A stretch of DNA of 10,098 nt from Chromatiales bacterium. Lineage in GTDB: Bacteria; Pseudomonadota; Gammaproteobacteria; CAMYNG01. A model generated the notes under the pieces. The model ran no database searches and was not told the origin of the DNA. It saw only the letters and a program-made list of their open reading frames with translations. This document shows, one piece after another, positions 1 through 7,803 of the stretch. Position numbers and translations under genes: made by a program. Within the stretch, counting starts at the first letter, position 1; every line of letters begins with the position of its first letter. The stretch is taken from NCBI GenBank assembly GCA_026990045.1, contig JALSIK010000379.1:1-10098 (forward strand). Reading direction: 5' to 3'.

Positions 1-44
1 GCCACGGGCCCGGTGCCGGCGCGGATCCCGGCCCGTGGCTTTAT
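1..44 (+). terminator. Rho-independent-like terminator of a gene left of the window
   Basis: A perfect 10-bp inverted repeat (GCCACGGGCC at 1-10 with GGCCCGTGGC at 30-39) is followed directly by TTTAT (40-44). The 19-nt loop is GC-rich and can pair further inside. The T run is short and interrupted, so this is a moderate call. The stem may extend left of base 1. It would end a plus-strand transcript entering from the left and insulate the transporter gene. Confidence 0.55.
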
Positions 45-105
45 CCCGCCGCCGGGACGGGGTACCCTTGGGACCCGGGAATGAACCCGGTTGGCTGGGG
101 GAGCC

Positions 106-2229
106 GTGAACCCCATCTCCATGCTGTTGCCGTTCCGCACCTGGATCGGCGAGCTGAAAAATCCCGCGGTGCTGCGCGCCGACCTGGTGGCGGGGGTCAC
201 CGTGGCCCTGGTCCTCATTCCCCAGTCCATGGCCTATGCCCAGCTGGCCGGCCTGCCCCCGTACTACGGCCTGTACGCGGCCTTTCTGCCCCCTTCCGTC
301 GCCGCCCTGTTCGGCTCCTCGCGGCAGCTCGCCACGGGGCCGGTGGCGGTGGTGTCGCTCATGACCGCGGCCGCGCTGGAGCCCATCGCCGCCAGCGGCA
401 GTCCCGGTTTTGTCGCCTATGCCATCCTGCTCGCGCTCATGGTGGGCCTGTTCCAGCTGGCACTGGGGCTGCTGCGCCTGGGCGCGCTGGTGAATTTCCT
501 CTCCCACCCCGTCGTGCTGGGATTCACCAATGCCGCGGCCATCATCATCGCCACCTCGCAGCTGGGCAAGATCTTCGGCGTCGAGGTGGAGAAGGCCGAG
601 CACCACTACGAGACCGTCTGGCGCATGATCGCGGCGGCGACCACGGACATCCACTGGCCCACCCTGGGCATGGCGGTGGCTGCCTTCGCCATCATGTACG
701 GCCTGCGCCGGCTCACCCCCCGCCTGCCCAACGTGCTCATCGCGGTGGCCGTGACCACGGTGGCGGCCTGGGCCACCGAGTTCTCGCGCCAGCGCGAGGT
801 GCCCATGTCGGCGGTGGCCGGCGAGGTGGTGGAGGGCATCCTGGCGGAGCGCCGGCGCCTGCGGGTGGAGCTGGCAGAGGTGGAACGGGCGCTGGCGGAG
901 GCCCGCGGCCGGCTGGCGGCGGTACAGCGGCAGGCGGCGCCGGACGAGGCCGAGCTGCTGCGGGCCCAGCACGAGGTGGACCTCCTGATCCTGCGCCGGG
1001 AGCGGCTGCAGAAGTCCCTCAAGGCGGAGGTGCGCGAGTTGCGTGCCATCCATTTCACCCGCGTGCGCCTGGAGGGGGCGGAGCGGTTCGTGGTGCGCTC
1101 CCATCCGCCGGCGGGGGCCGAGCGCCTCGACGACGGCTGGCGCATCCGGCGCATCGAAACCGACAGCATCCTGTTTCACCGCGGCGGGCGCGTGGTGGGC
1201 GAGATTCCGGCCGGGCTGCCGGCCCTGCGCCTTCCCGCCCTGGACTGGGGGATCATCGGCCAGCTGTTCCTGGCCGCCATGACCATCGCCCTCATCGGCT
1301 TCATGGAGGCCATCGCCATCGCCAAGAGCATGGCGGCGCGCACCCGCCAGCACCTGGATGCCAACCAGGAACTCATCGGGCAGGGGCTGGGCAACATCGC
1401 CGGCAGCCTGTTCCAGAGCTATCCCACGGCCGGGTCGTTTTCCCGCTCGGCGGTCAACATCGATGCCGGGGCGGTGACCGGGTTTTCCTCCGTCGTGACC
1501 AGCCTGGTGGTGGCGGTGGTGCTGTTGTGGTTCACGCCGTTGCTGTACCACCTGCCGCAGGCGACCCTGGCCGCGGTCATCATGATGGCCGTCATCGGGC
1601 TGGTGCGGTTCGCCCCCATGCGCTACGCGTGGAAGGTGGATCGCAACGACGGCATCGTGTCGGTGGTGACCTTCGTGCTCACCCTGCTGCTGGCCCCCCA
1701 CCTGGAGCAGGGTATCGTCACCGGCGTGCTGTTGTCCCTGGGCCTGTACCTGTACCGTTCCATGCACGCGCGGGTGGCGGTGCTGGGGCGCCATCCCGAC
1801 GGCAGCCTGCGGGACGCCCAGGTGCACGGCCTGACCACCTGCCCCAACATCACCATTCTCCGTTTCGACGGTTCCCTGTATTTCGCCAATACCGCCTACT
1901 TCGAGGAAACGGTCCAGCGCAAGGTGGCCATCAAGCCGGATCTCAAGTTCGTCATCGTGGATGCCGAGGGCATCAATCACATCGACGCCACCGGGGAGGA
2001 GATGCTCCGCCAGGTGGCGGAGCGCCTGCGGGAGGCGGGCATCACGCTGCTCTTTTCGCGCATGAAGAAGCAGGTGCGCGACGTGCTGGAGCGCAGCGGG
2101 TTCGTGGCGGAGATGGGGGCGGACCATTTCTTCTCCCGCACCGGCCATGCCATCGAGTTTGCCTGGTCGCGGCTGGGGCCGGACCATGCCGCCGGCTGCC
2201 CCCTGGCCCCCGTGCGGTCGCCGGCCTGA
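106..2229 (+). CDS. SulP/SLC26 family anion (sulfate or bicarbonate) transporter with STAS domain and large inter-helix insertion
   Basis: Inner-membrane secondary transporter, 707 aa from the GTG at 106. The N-terminal SulP signature is clear: residues 35-57 carry LVLIPQSMAYAQLAGLPPYY, followed by ATGPVAVVSLM (76-86) and further hydrophobic helices around 102-120, 132-150, 183-200 and 207-224. The core resumes at VVGEIPAGLP (363-372) and the helix at 381-410. The C-terminal cytoplasmic STAS domain is about 575-688, with the DAEGINHIDATG segment (619-630). Bacterial SulP proteins are usually 550-600 aa; the excess here matches an insertion at about 228-360. The substrate cannot be read from sequence: sulfate, bicarbonate and other anions occur in the family. 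The start is uncertain. GGGGGAG (97-103) is only 2 nt from GTG 106; TTG 91 and ATG 121 are alternatives. No promoter was recognised in 45-105. The gene converges on hypE. Confidence 0.93.
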   Translation: MNPISMLLPFRTWIGELKNPAVLRADLVAGVTVALVLIPQSMAYAQLAGLPPYYGLYAAFLPPSVAALFGSSRQLATGPVAVVSLMTAAALEPIAASGSPGFVAYAILLALMVGLFQLALGLLRLGALVNFLSHPVVLGFTNAAAIIIATSQLGKIFGVEVEKAEHHYETVWRMIAAATTDIHWPTLGMAVAAFAIMYGLRRLTPRLPNVLIAVAVTTVAAWATEFSRQREVPMSAVAGEVVEGILAERRRLRVELAEVERALAEARGRLAAVQRQAAPDEAELLRAQHEVDLLILRRERLQKSLKAEVRELRAIHFTRVRLEGAERFVVRSHPPAGAERLDDGWRIRRIETDSILFHRGGRVVGEIPAGLPALRLPALDWGIIGQLFLAAMTIALIGFMEAIAIAKSMAARTRQHLDANQELIGQGLGNIAGSLFQSYPTAGSFSRSAVNIDAGAVTGFSSVVTSLVVAVVLLWFTPLLYHLPQATLAAVIMMAVIGLVRFAPMRYAWKVDRNDGIVSVVTFVLTLLLAPHLEQGIVTGVLLSLGLYLYRSMHARVAVLGRHPDGSLRDAQVHGLTTCPNITILRFDGSLYFANTAYFEETVQRKVAIKPDLKFVIVDAEGINHIDATGEEMLRQVAERLREAGITLLFSRMKKQVRDVLERSGFVAEMGADHFFSRTGHAIEFAWSRLGPDHAAGCPLAPVRSPA
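787..1185 (+). other. Inserted coiled-coil/beta segment within the SulP membrane domain
   Basis: This encodes residues about 228-360 of the transporter, between the helix ending AWATEF (221-226) and the conserved VVGEIPAGLP element. It holds two strongly charged, heptad-like helices (about 236-277 and 281-315) broken at AAPDE (277-281), which suggests an antiparallel helical hairpin. A short beta-rich stretch follows, ending in GWRIRRIETDSILFHRGG (344-361). Reading frame and codon use continue unbroken, so it is a real in-frame domain and not a frameshift or a separate gene. From the SLC26 fold the loop should face the periplasm, but that is inference. Confidence 0.7.
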
Positions 2230-2230
2230 C

Positions 2231-2256
2231 CCCCGGCTGCTTCAGCAGATCCGGGG
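2231..2256. terminator. Hairpin between convergent transporter and hypE ends
   Basis: CCCCGGCTGC (2231-2240) pairs with GCAG (2245-2248) and CCGGGG (2251-2256), giving a 10-bp stem with a 2-nt AT bulge and a TTCA loop. It sits in the 12-bp gap between the two convergent stop codons and covers the stop and last codons of hypE. There is no T tract on either strand, so it may act as a bidirectional transcript-end stabiliser rather than an intrinsic terminator. Confidence 0.4.
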
Positions 2257-3270
2257 CAGCGGATCGTCCTCCAGCTCCTCCAGCAGGCGTTCGCCGCCCA
2301 GGGCCGTGCGCAGCACCACCTCGCCGCCGCCGGCGTCCGCCATGCGGCCGATGACGGCGGCCCCGCGGCCCTCGGGCAGGGCGCGCCAGGCGGCCAGCAC
2401 CGCGTCGGCCGCCTCCGGGGCGGCCACCGCCACCACCCGGCCCTCGCAGGCCAGGTACAGGGGGTCGTAGCCCAGCAGCTCGCACACCGCGCGCACCGGT
2501 TCGTTGACGGGCACGGCGGCCTCGTCCACCTCCATCCCGAGGCCGGTGGCGCGGCGGATCTCGTGCAGCACTGTGGCCAGCCCGCCGCGGGTGGGGTCGC
2601 GCATGAAGCGCAGGCCGGGCAGGTGGCGCACGGCGCGGGTCAGGGGCAGGACGCTGGCGGCGTCGGAGGGCAGGTCGCCGCGCAGCCCGAAGTCCTCCCG
2701 CGCCAGCATCACCGCGGTGCCGTGGTCACCCACGGGGCCGCTCACCAGGAGGCGATCCCCGGGTTCGATGCGGCGCAGGCCGAGGTCCACCCCCGGCGGG
2801 CGCAGGCCGAGGCCGGTGGTGGCCAGGACCAGGCCGCCGCCCTCGCCGCGGCGCAGCACCTTGGTGTCGCCGGCGGCGATGCCCACCCCGCAGCGGCGGG
2901 CCGCCTCGCCCAGCGAGGCGACGACGCGCTCCAGCTTCGCGGTTTCCAGCCCTTCCTCGATGAACACGTTGAGGGACAGCCACCAGGGATCGGCGCCGGC
3001 CACGGCCAGGTCGTTGACCGTGCCGTGCACCGCCAGGGAGCCGATGGTGCCGCCCGGGAACTCCAGCGGCTGGACGGTGAAGCCGTCGGTGGTGACCAGC
3101 AGCTCGCCCTCGCCCGGCGGCGGCAGGGCGGCGGCGTCGGCCACCGTGTCCAGCAGCAGGCCATCCAGGTGGCGCGCGAACACCTGCTCCACCAGCTCGC
3201 GCGTGAGCCGGCCGCCGTTGCCGTGGGCCAGCGTCACGTGGGCCTCCAGCGGGGGCGGACGGCGGGTCAC
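2242..3270 (-). CDS. hypE: [NiFe] hydrogenase maturation protein HypE (thiocyanate/cyanide ligand synthesis)
   Basis: HypE dehydrates the carbamoyl group that HypF places on its C-terminal cysteine, using ATP, to form a thiocyanate. The cyanide is then passed to the iron held by HypC-HypD. The protein is 342 aa from the GTG at 3270 and belongs to the PurM/AIR synthase-like ATPases. Visible signatures are LAHGNGGRL (14-22), HGTVNDLAVAGADP (82-95), AAGDTKV (132-138), SGPVGDHGTAVM (177-188) and RDPTRGGL (224-231). The essential C-terminal PRIC ends at Cys342. The GTG at 3270 overlaps the hypF stop by 4 bp and has GGGGAG 9 nt upstream. A second GTG at 3237 has a better-placed GGAGG (5-nt spacing) and would give a 331-aa protein starting MTLAHG, closer to E. 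coli HypE. Either start keeps all motifs. Last gene of the hyp operon. Confidence 0.96.
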   Translation of the reverse strand: MTRRPPPLEAHVTLAHGNGGRLTRELVEQVFARHLDGLLLDTVADAAALPPPGEGELLVTTDGFTVQPLEFPGGTIGSLAVHGTVNDLAVAGADPWWLSLNVFIEEGLETAKLERVVASLGEAARRCGVGIAAGDTKVLRRGEGGGLVLATTGLGLRPPGVDLGLRRIEPGDRLLVSGPVGDHGTAVMLAREDFGLRGDLPSDAASVLPLTRAVRHLPGLRFMRDPTRGGLATVLHEIRRATGLGMEVDEAAVPVNEPVRAVCELLGYDPLYLACEGRVVAVAAPEAADAVLAAWRALPEGRGAAVIGRMADAGGGEVVLRTALGGERLLEELEDDPLPRIC

Positions 3271-5537
3271 GGCCCGGCGCTCCCCGCGGCCATCACCTGG
3301 CCGAAGCACAGGCCGGCGTCGTTGACCGGCACCCGGGCCGGCAGGTGGGCACGGAAGCCCGCGGCCCGCAGGCCGGCCAGGGCCTGCTCCGCCAGCAGCC
3401 GGTTCTGGAACACGCCGCCGGCCAGGCCCACGGCGAAGTCGCCGTGGAGCCGGCGCAGGGCCCGGGCCTGGTCCACCAGCCCCCGGGCGAGGCCGGCATG
3501 GAAGGCCGCGGCGCGCTCCGCGGGGGGACGGGTTTCGTCCAGCAGCAGGTCCAGCAGCGGTGCCCAGTCGGCCACCAGCACGCCGCCGGGCCCCCGGGCC
3601 AGGGGCAGCTTCACGGCCGGGCCGGGGTCCGCCCCCAGGGCCAGGGCCTCCAGTTCCATGGGCCCCTGGCCCTCGTAGCTGGTTTCGTGCACCAGGCCGA
3701 GGAGGGCGGCGGCGGCATCGAACAGGCGCCCGGCGGCGGTGGTCACGGGGCTGTTCATGCCCCGCTCCCAGGCGCGGCGCAGGAGGGGATCGGGGCCCGG
3801 GGCCCCGGGCCAGGGGCGGCCGGCCTCCCAGCACAGGCCCAGGGCGCTGCGCCAGGGCGCGCGGGCGGCGCGCTCGCCGCCGGGCAGGCGGAAGGGGCGC
3901 AGGCTCGCCACCCGCCGCCAGCGGCCGGGGTTGCCCAGCAGGGCCTCGCCGCCCCACAGGGTGCCGTCCTCGCCCAGGCCGACGCCGTCCCAGGTGAACA
4001 CCAGCCAGCGCGCCTCGCGGGGGAACTCGCCGGCCACCGCCGCGGCATGGGCGTGGTGGTGCCGGACCCGGTGCAGGGGCAGGCCGCTGTCCCGGGCCCA
4101 GCGATGGCTGGCGTAGCCGGGGTGGGCGTCGCAGGCCACGCGCCGGGCCCGCACGCGGTAGAGATCCTGCAGCTCCTCCACCAGGCGGCGGAACCGGTCC
4201 AGGCTGCGGGGATGGTCGAGGTCGCCCACGTGGGGGGAGACGACCACGCGCCGGTCCCAGGCCAGGGCCACGGTGTTCTTCATGTGGCCGCCCACGGCCA
4301 GCAGCGGGGCCTGGAGGGGGAAGGGCAGCTCCAGTTCCAGGGGGGCGTTGCCGCGGCCCAGGCGCAGGGGCCGCGGGGTGCCGGCCACGGGCCGGTACAC
4401 GGGGTCGTCCGCCGGGCGCACGATGGGCCGGTCGTGATGGAGGAAGGCATCGGCCACCGCGCCCAGGCGGGCCTCGGCCTCGGCGGGATCCGTGATCAGG
4501 GGCTCGCCGCTGACGTTGCCCGAGGTGGCCACCAGGGGGCCGCCGAAGGCCTCCGCCAGCAGCTCGTGCAGGGGCGAGCAGGGCAGCATGAGGCCCACCT
4601 CGGCCAGCCCCGGGGCCACCTGGGGCGCCAGGGCCAGGTGCTCCAGGGACGCGGCGGGCACCAGCACGATGGGCGCCTCGGGCCCGTCGAGGAGGGCGGC
4701 CGGCGCCGGGGCCAGGTCCAGGCGGGCGTACAGGGGGCGGGGCACCATGACTGCCAGCGGCTTGCGGGGGCGGGCCTTGCGCCGGCGCAGCCGGGCCACC
4801 GCGGTGGGGTTGCGCGCGTCGCACATGAGGTGATAGCCGCCCACCCCGCGCACCGCCAGCACGTGGCCGCGGCGCAGGACCTCCACGGCCGCGGCCAGGG
4901 CCGCGGGGGTCTCCGTCACGGCGCGGCGGCCGTCGCGGCAGGCCAGCCGGGGACCGCAGGCCGGGCAGGCCACGGGCTCGGCGTGGAAGCGGCGGTCGCC
5001 GGGGTCGGCGTACTCGCGGGCGCACCCGGGGCACAGGGGGAAGCCGGCCATGGCGGTGCGGGCCCGGTCCCAGGGCAGCGCGCGGAGGAGGGTGTAGCGG
5101 GGACCGCACTGGGTGCAGTTGAGGAACGGGTAGCGGAAGCGCCGGTCCCGCGGGTCATGGAACTCGCGCCGGCAGTCCCCGCACGGGGCCCGGTCGGGAG
5201 GCACGGTCACCGCCTCTCGTGGCCGGCCGGCGCGGCTGGGCCGGATGGCGAAGCCGGCCCGGCCGGCGGGGGCCGCGGGCTCGTCGGCCAGCAGCCGGGG
5301 GCGGGCCGCGGGCGGGGCCTCCTCCAGGAGGGCCCGGCGGAACCGGGCCAGGGGCCCGGCCTCGCCCTCGGCGTGGATGATCACTTCGCCGGCGCGGTTT
5401 TCCACCCAGCCGTCCACGCCCAGGCGCCGGGCCAGCCGCCAGGCGAAGGGCCTGAAGCCCACGCCCTGCACCCGGCCCCCCAGGTGCAGGCGCCGGGCCG
5501 TCCGGGGGACCGGCAGGGGGTGCGCGGGCCGGTTCAT
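3267..5537 (-). CDS. hypF: [NiFe] hydrogenase maturation carbamoyltransferase HypF
   Basis: HypF uses carbamoyl phosphate and ATP to carbamoylate the C-terminal cysteine of HypE, supplying the carbon and nitrogen of the active-site cyanides. The protein is 756 aa, normal family length, with all domains in order. They are an acylphosphatase domain with GRVQGVGFRPF (21-31); paired zinc fingers C119/C122-C141/C144 and C169/C172-C191/C194; a YrdC-like ATP-binding domain (about 210-390) with KARPRKPLAVM (254-264) and ATSGNVSGEP (337-346); and a Kae1-like carbamoyltransferase domain with HPGYASH (472-478), HHHAHAAAV (493-501) and GGVFQNRLL (707-715). The ATG at 5537 overlaps the hypD stop as ATGA, and its own stop overlaps the hypE GTG as GTGA. 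Placement directly between hypD and hypE puts it next to its partner HypE. Cytoplasmic. Confidence 0.97.
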   Translation of the reverse strand: MNRPAHPLPVPRTARRLHLGGRVQGVGFRPFAWRLARRLGVDGWVENRAGEVIIHAEGEAGPLARFRRALLEEAPPAARPRLLADEPAAPAGRAGFAIRPSRAGRPREAVTVPPDRAPCGDCRREFHDPRDRRFRYPFLNCTQCGPRYTLLRALPWDRARTAMAGFPLCPGCAREYADPGDRRFHAEPVACPACGPRLACRDGRRAVTETPAALAAAVEVLRRGHVLAVRGVGGYHLMCDARNPTAVARLRRRKARPRKPLAVMVPRPLYARLDLAPAPAALLDGPEAPIVLVPAASLEHLALAPQVAPGLAEVGLMLPCSPLHELLAEAFGGPLVATSGNVSGEPLITDPAEAEARLGAVADAFLHHDRPIVRPADDPVYRPVAGTPRPLRLGRGNAPLELELPFPLQAPLLAVGGHMKNTVALAWDRRVVVSPHVGDLDHPRSLDRFRRLVEELQDLYRVRARRVACDAHPGYASHRWARDSGLPLHRVRHHHAHAAAVAGEFPREARWLVFTWDGVGLGEDGTLWGGEALLGNPGRWRRVASLRPFRLPGGERAARAPWRSALGLCWEAGRPWPGAPGPDPLLRRAWERGMNSPVTTAAGRLFDAAAALLGLVHETSYEGQGPMELEALALGADPGPAVKLPLARGPGGVLVADWAPLLDLLLDETRPPAERAAAFHAGLARGLVDQARALRRLHGDFAVGLAGGVFQNRLLAEQALAGLRAAGFRAHLPARVPVNDAGLCFGQVMAAGSAGP

Positions 5538-6673
5538 GCCGCCGGGGTCTCCCGCGCCGCCGCCGGGTCGCGGGCGCGGCGCAGGCCGCCGCTCCACCAG
5601 ATGCGGCAGGCGCCTTCGTCGGACACCATGCAGGGGCCCACGGGGCGGCGCGGGGTGCAGGCGGTGCCGTAGAGACGGCACTGGGGGGGCTGGAGGCGCC
5701 CCAGCACCACCTGCGCGCAGTCGCAGCCCGGGGGCATCTCGCCGGCGCGGCGGCGGGCGGTGTCCACGGCCACCGGGTGGCGGCGGCGGGCGTCGTGACG
5801 GGCGAACTCCGGCCGCAGGGCGAAGCCGGAGTCCGGGATGGCGCCGATGCCGCGCCAGGTGGCCGGGGTCACCTGCATCACCTGCTCCAGCACCGCCCGG
5901 GCCCGGGGGTTGCCCCGCGCCCGCACCAGCTCCGGGTAGCAGTTGTCGAGTGCGGCGCGCCCTTCCACCAGCTGGCGCAGGACCGAGTGGCAGGCCGCCA
6001 GCAGGCCGGCGGGCGTGAAGCCCGCCACCGCCGCGGGCAGGCCGTGGCGCTCCAGAACGAAGCGCCACTCGTCGCTGCCCATGACGGTGGCGACGTGGCC
6101 CGGCGCCACCAGGGCGTCGAAGCCCGGCTCGCCCGAGGCCAGCAGCATGGCCACCACCGGCCAGGTGCGGCGGCCGGCCAGCAGCAGGCTCAGGTTGGGC
6201 GGGGCGCCCTCGGCCAGCATGGCCGCCACCGGCGCGGTGGTGGTCTCGAAGCCGGCGGCGAAGAACACCACCTCCCGCTCCGGCATGGCCCGGGCCAGGG
6301 CCGCCGCCTCGGCGGGGGAGGCCACGGGCCGCACGTCGGCACCGGCGGCGCGGGCGGCCTCCAGCGACCGGGGCTCGCCGCGCGGGGCGTTGACCGGCAC
6401 CCGCAGCATGTCGCCGAAGGCCGCCAGGGTGAGGTCCCGTTCCAGGGCCAGGCGGATGGCGGCGTACACGTCCTCCTCGGGGCAGACGCACACCGGGCAG
6501 CCGGGACCCGGGATGAGCGTGACACCGTCGGGCAGCAGGCGGCGCAGGCCGGCCAGGGTGATGGTGCGCTCGTGGCCGCCGCAGACGTTCATGATCCGCA
6601 CCGGCCACCGCAGCGGCAGCGCGTGGATGCGCTCCAGCCAGTAGAGGGCATTGTCCGCGGTGTCGCGGTTCAC
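5534..6673 (-). CDS. hypD: [NiFe] hydrogenase maturation iron-sulfur protein HypD
   Basis: HypD is the [4Fe-4S] scaffold that, with HypC, holds iron while the CN and CO ligands are added. The protein is 379 aa, typical for the family. Conserved elements are NVCGGHE (29-35), GPGCPVCV (56-63), FAAGFETT (138-145) and PGHVATVMG (191-199). The C-terminal cysteine-rich cluster region contains C317, C319, C332, C339, C348 and C356, including PVGPCMVSDEGAC (344-356). The active-site cysteines C31, C59 and C62 correspond to E. coli C41, C69 and C72. The GTG at 6673 overlaps the hypB stop by 4 bp. No Shine-Dalgarno is visible before it, so initiation probably depends on coupling to hypB translation. 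No suitable start giving the family N terminus lies further upstream. Confidence 0.96.
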   Translation of the reverse strand: MNRDTADNALYWLERIHALPLRWPVRIMNVCGGHERTITLAGLRRLLPDGVTLIPGPGCPVCVCPEEDVYAAIRLALERDLTLAAFGDMLRVPVNAPRGEPRSLEAARAAGADVRPVASPAEAAALARAMPEREVVFFAAGFETTTAPVAAMLAEGAPPNLSLLLAGRRTWPVVAMLLASGEPGFDALVAPGHVATVMGSDEWRFVLERHGLPAAVAGFTPAGLLAACHSVLRQLVEGRAALDNCYPELVRARGNPRARAVLEQVMQVTPATWRGIGAIPDSGFALRPEFARHDARRRHPVAVDTARRRAGEMPPGCDCAQVVLGRLQPPQCRLYGTACTPRRPVGPCMVSDEGACRIWWSGGLRRARDPAAARETPAA

Positions 6674-7422
6674 GGTGCGGCGGCGCCGGTGCGGCGGGCG
6701 TCCAGGGCGGTCTCCAGCCAGCGGCACCAGGCCTCCACCCCGTCGCCGGTGCGGGCCGACAGGGACAGGACCGGGACGGCGCTGCCCAGCCGCCGCAGGT
6801 GGTCCTCGGCCCGGTCCGGGGCGAAGTCCCCCAGCACCGGCAGCAGGTCGGCCTTGGTGAACAGCACCAGGTGGGCGGCGCGGAACATCACCGGGTACTT
6901 GGCCGGCTTGTCGTCGCCCTCGGTCACCGCCAGCAGCGTGACGTTGTGGTGCTGGCCGAGGTCGAAGGCGGCCGGGCACACCAGGTTGCCCACGTTCTCG
7001 ATGAACAACAGGTCCAGCCGCGACAGGTCCAGCCGGTGCAGGGCCCGGTGCACCATGTGGGCATCCAGGTGGCAGGCGGTGCCGGTGGTGATCTGGACCA
7101 CGGGCACGCCGCGGGCGCGGATGCGCTCGGCGTCGCGTTCGGTTTCCAGGTCACCCTCGATGACCGCCAGCCGCCAGCGGCCGCCCAGGCGGTCGATGGT
7201 CTGCTCCAGCAGCGTGGTCTTGCCGGCGCCGGGGGACGACATGAGGTTCACGGCCAGCACCCCGTGGGTCTCCAGGTGGGCCCGGTTGTGGGCGGCGGCG
7301 CGGTCGTTCTCCGCCAGCAGGCCCTGCAGCACCGCCACCGGCTCGCGCCCGCCGGCGGGGTGTGCGGATTCCAGCAGGTGCCGGTTGCCCGGCGTGACGT
7401 TGCAGCCGCAGGTGTCGCACAT
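6670..7422 (-). CDS. hypB: Hydrogenase nickel incorporation GTPase HypB
   Basis: HypB is a SIMIBI-class GTPase that drives nickel delivery to the hydrogenase large subunit together with HypA. The 250-aa protein begins with MCDTCGC, the high-affinity CxxCGC nickel site, and lacks the histidine-rich stretch some HypBs use for nickel storage. G-domain motifs are SPGAGKTT (P-loop, 63-70), IEGDLET (88-94), IENVGNLVCP (141-150) and TKAD (189-192). The metal site of the G domain is visible as C117-H118 and C149. The ATG at 7422 has GGGAGA about 9 nt upstream, which supports this start. It lies 21 bp after hypA, the only non-overlapping junction in the operon, and its stop overlaps the start of hypD. 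Confidence 0.97.
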   Translation of the reverse strand: MCDTCGCNVTPGNRHLLESAHPAGGREPVAVLQGLLAENDRAAAHNRAHLETHGVLAVNLMSSPGAGKTTLLEQTIDRLGGRWRLAVIEGDLETERDAERIRARGVPVVQITTGTACHLDAHMVHRALHRLDLSRLDLLFIENVGNLVCPAAFDLGQHHNVTLLAVTEGDDKPAKYPVMFRAAHLVLFTKADLLPVLGDFAPDRAEDHLRRLGSAVPVLSLSARTGDGVEAWCRWLETALDARRTGAAAP

Positions 7423-7443
7423 GACAGGGGATCTCCCGGCCGG

Positions 7444-7803
7444 TCAGGTGTCCGTTGCCTGGTGAAGCAGCTCCACTTCCGCCAGCAGCAGCTCGTCGCC
7501 GCTGAGCAGCCGCGTGCGACCGTCCCCGCACCGGGGGCAGGTGAGATTGCGCGGCCCGGTCTCGGCCTCGTGCCCGCAGGCCTCGCAATGCACCCGCACC
7601 GGCCGGGCATCGATGACCAGGGCGGCGTGCTCGGCCACGGTGCCGGCGGCGGCGAAGGGGAAGGCCTGGCTCAGGAGGTCGGGCTCCACCCCCGACAGCG
7701 GCCCGATGCGCACGCTGATGCGGGTCACGGCCCGGGCCCGGTGCCGCGCGGCGATGCGGGCCACCTGGGACAACATGCTGCGGCAGACCGCCAGCTCATG
7801 CAT
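7444..7803 (-). CDS. hypA: Hydrogenase nickel-insertion metallochaperone HypA
   Basis: HypA binds nickel through its N terminus and delivers it, with HypB, to the large-subunit precursor. The 119-aa length is normal. The protein starts with MHE, whose His2 is a nickel ligand. It carries the structural zinc site C73-x2-C76 and C89-x2-C92 (VHCEACGHE and LTCPRCGDG). The ATG at 7803 lies inside the last codons of hypC, with an 8-bp overlap, and a G-rich stretch sits about 8 nt upstream. The start is fixed by the invariant MHE. Confidence 0.95.
   Translation of the reverse strand: MHELAVCRSMLSQVARIAARHRARAVTRISVRIGPLSGVEPDLLSQAFPFAAAGTVAEHAALVIDARPVRVHCEACGHEAETGPRNLTCPRCGDGRTRLLSGDELLLAEVELLHQATDT

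Noticed and set aside
52..79. GC-rich partial palindromes (CCGGG...CCCGG around GGGTACCC) before the transporter gene
   Set aside because: Short and imperfect, and expected by chance at this base composition. No recognisable promoter or operator accompanies them.
81..2354. 757-codon plus-strand frame starting at ATG 81 and overlapping the transporter gene
   Set aside because: It is offset by one base from the SulP frame and translates to Gly/Arg/Pro/His-rich sequence with no membrane helices, while the SulP frame shows clear family motifs.
3345..5672. 775-codon open frame on the plus strand, antisense to hypF
   Set aside because: Low-complexity Gly/Ala/Gln/Arg-rich translation with no recognisable domain. 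It mirrors hypF, whose complete domain set is on the minus strand; stop codons are rare in antisense frames at this GC content.
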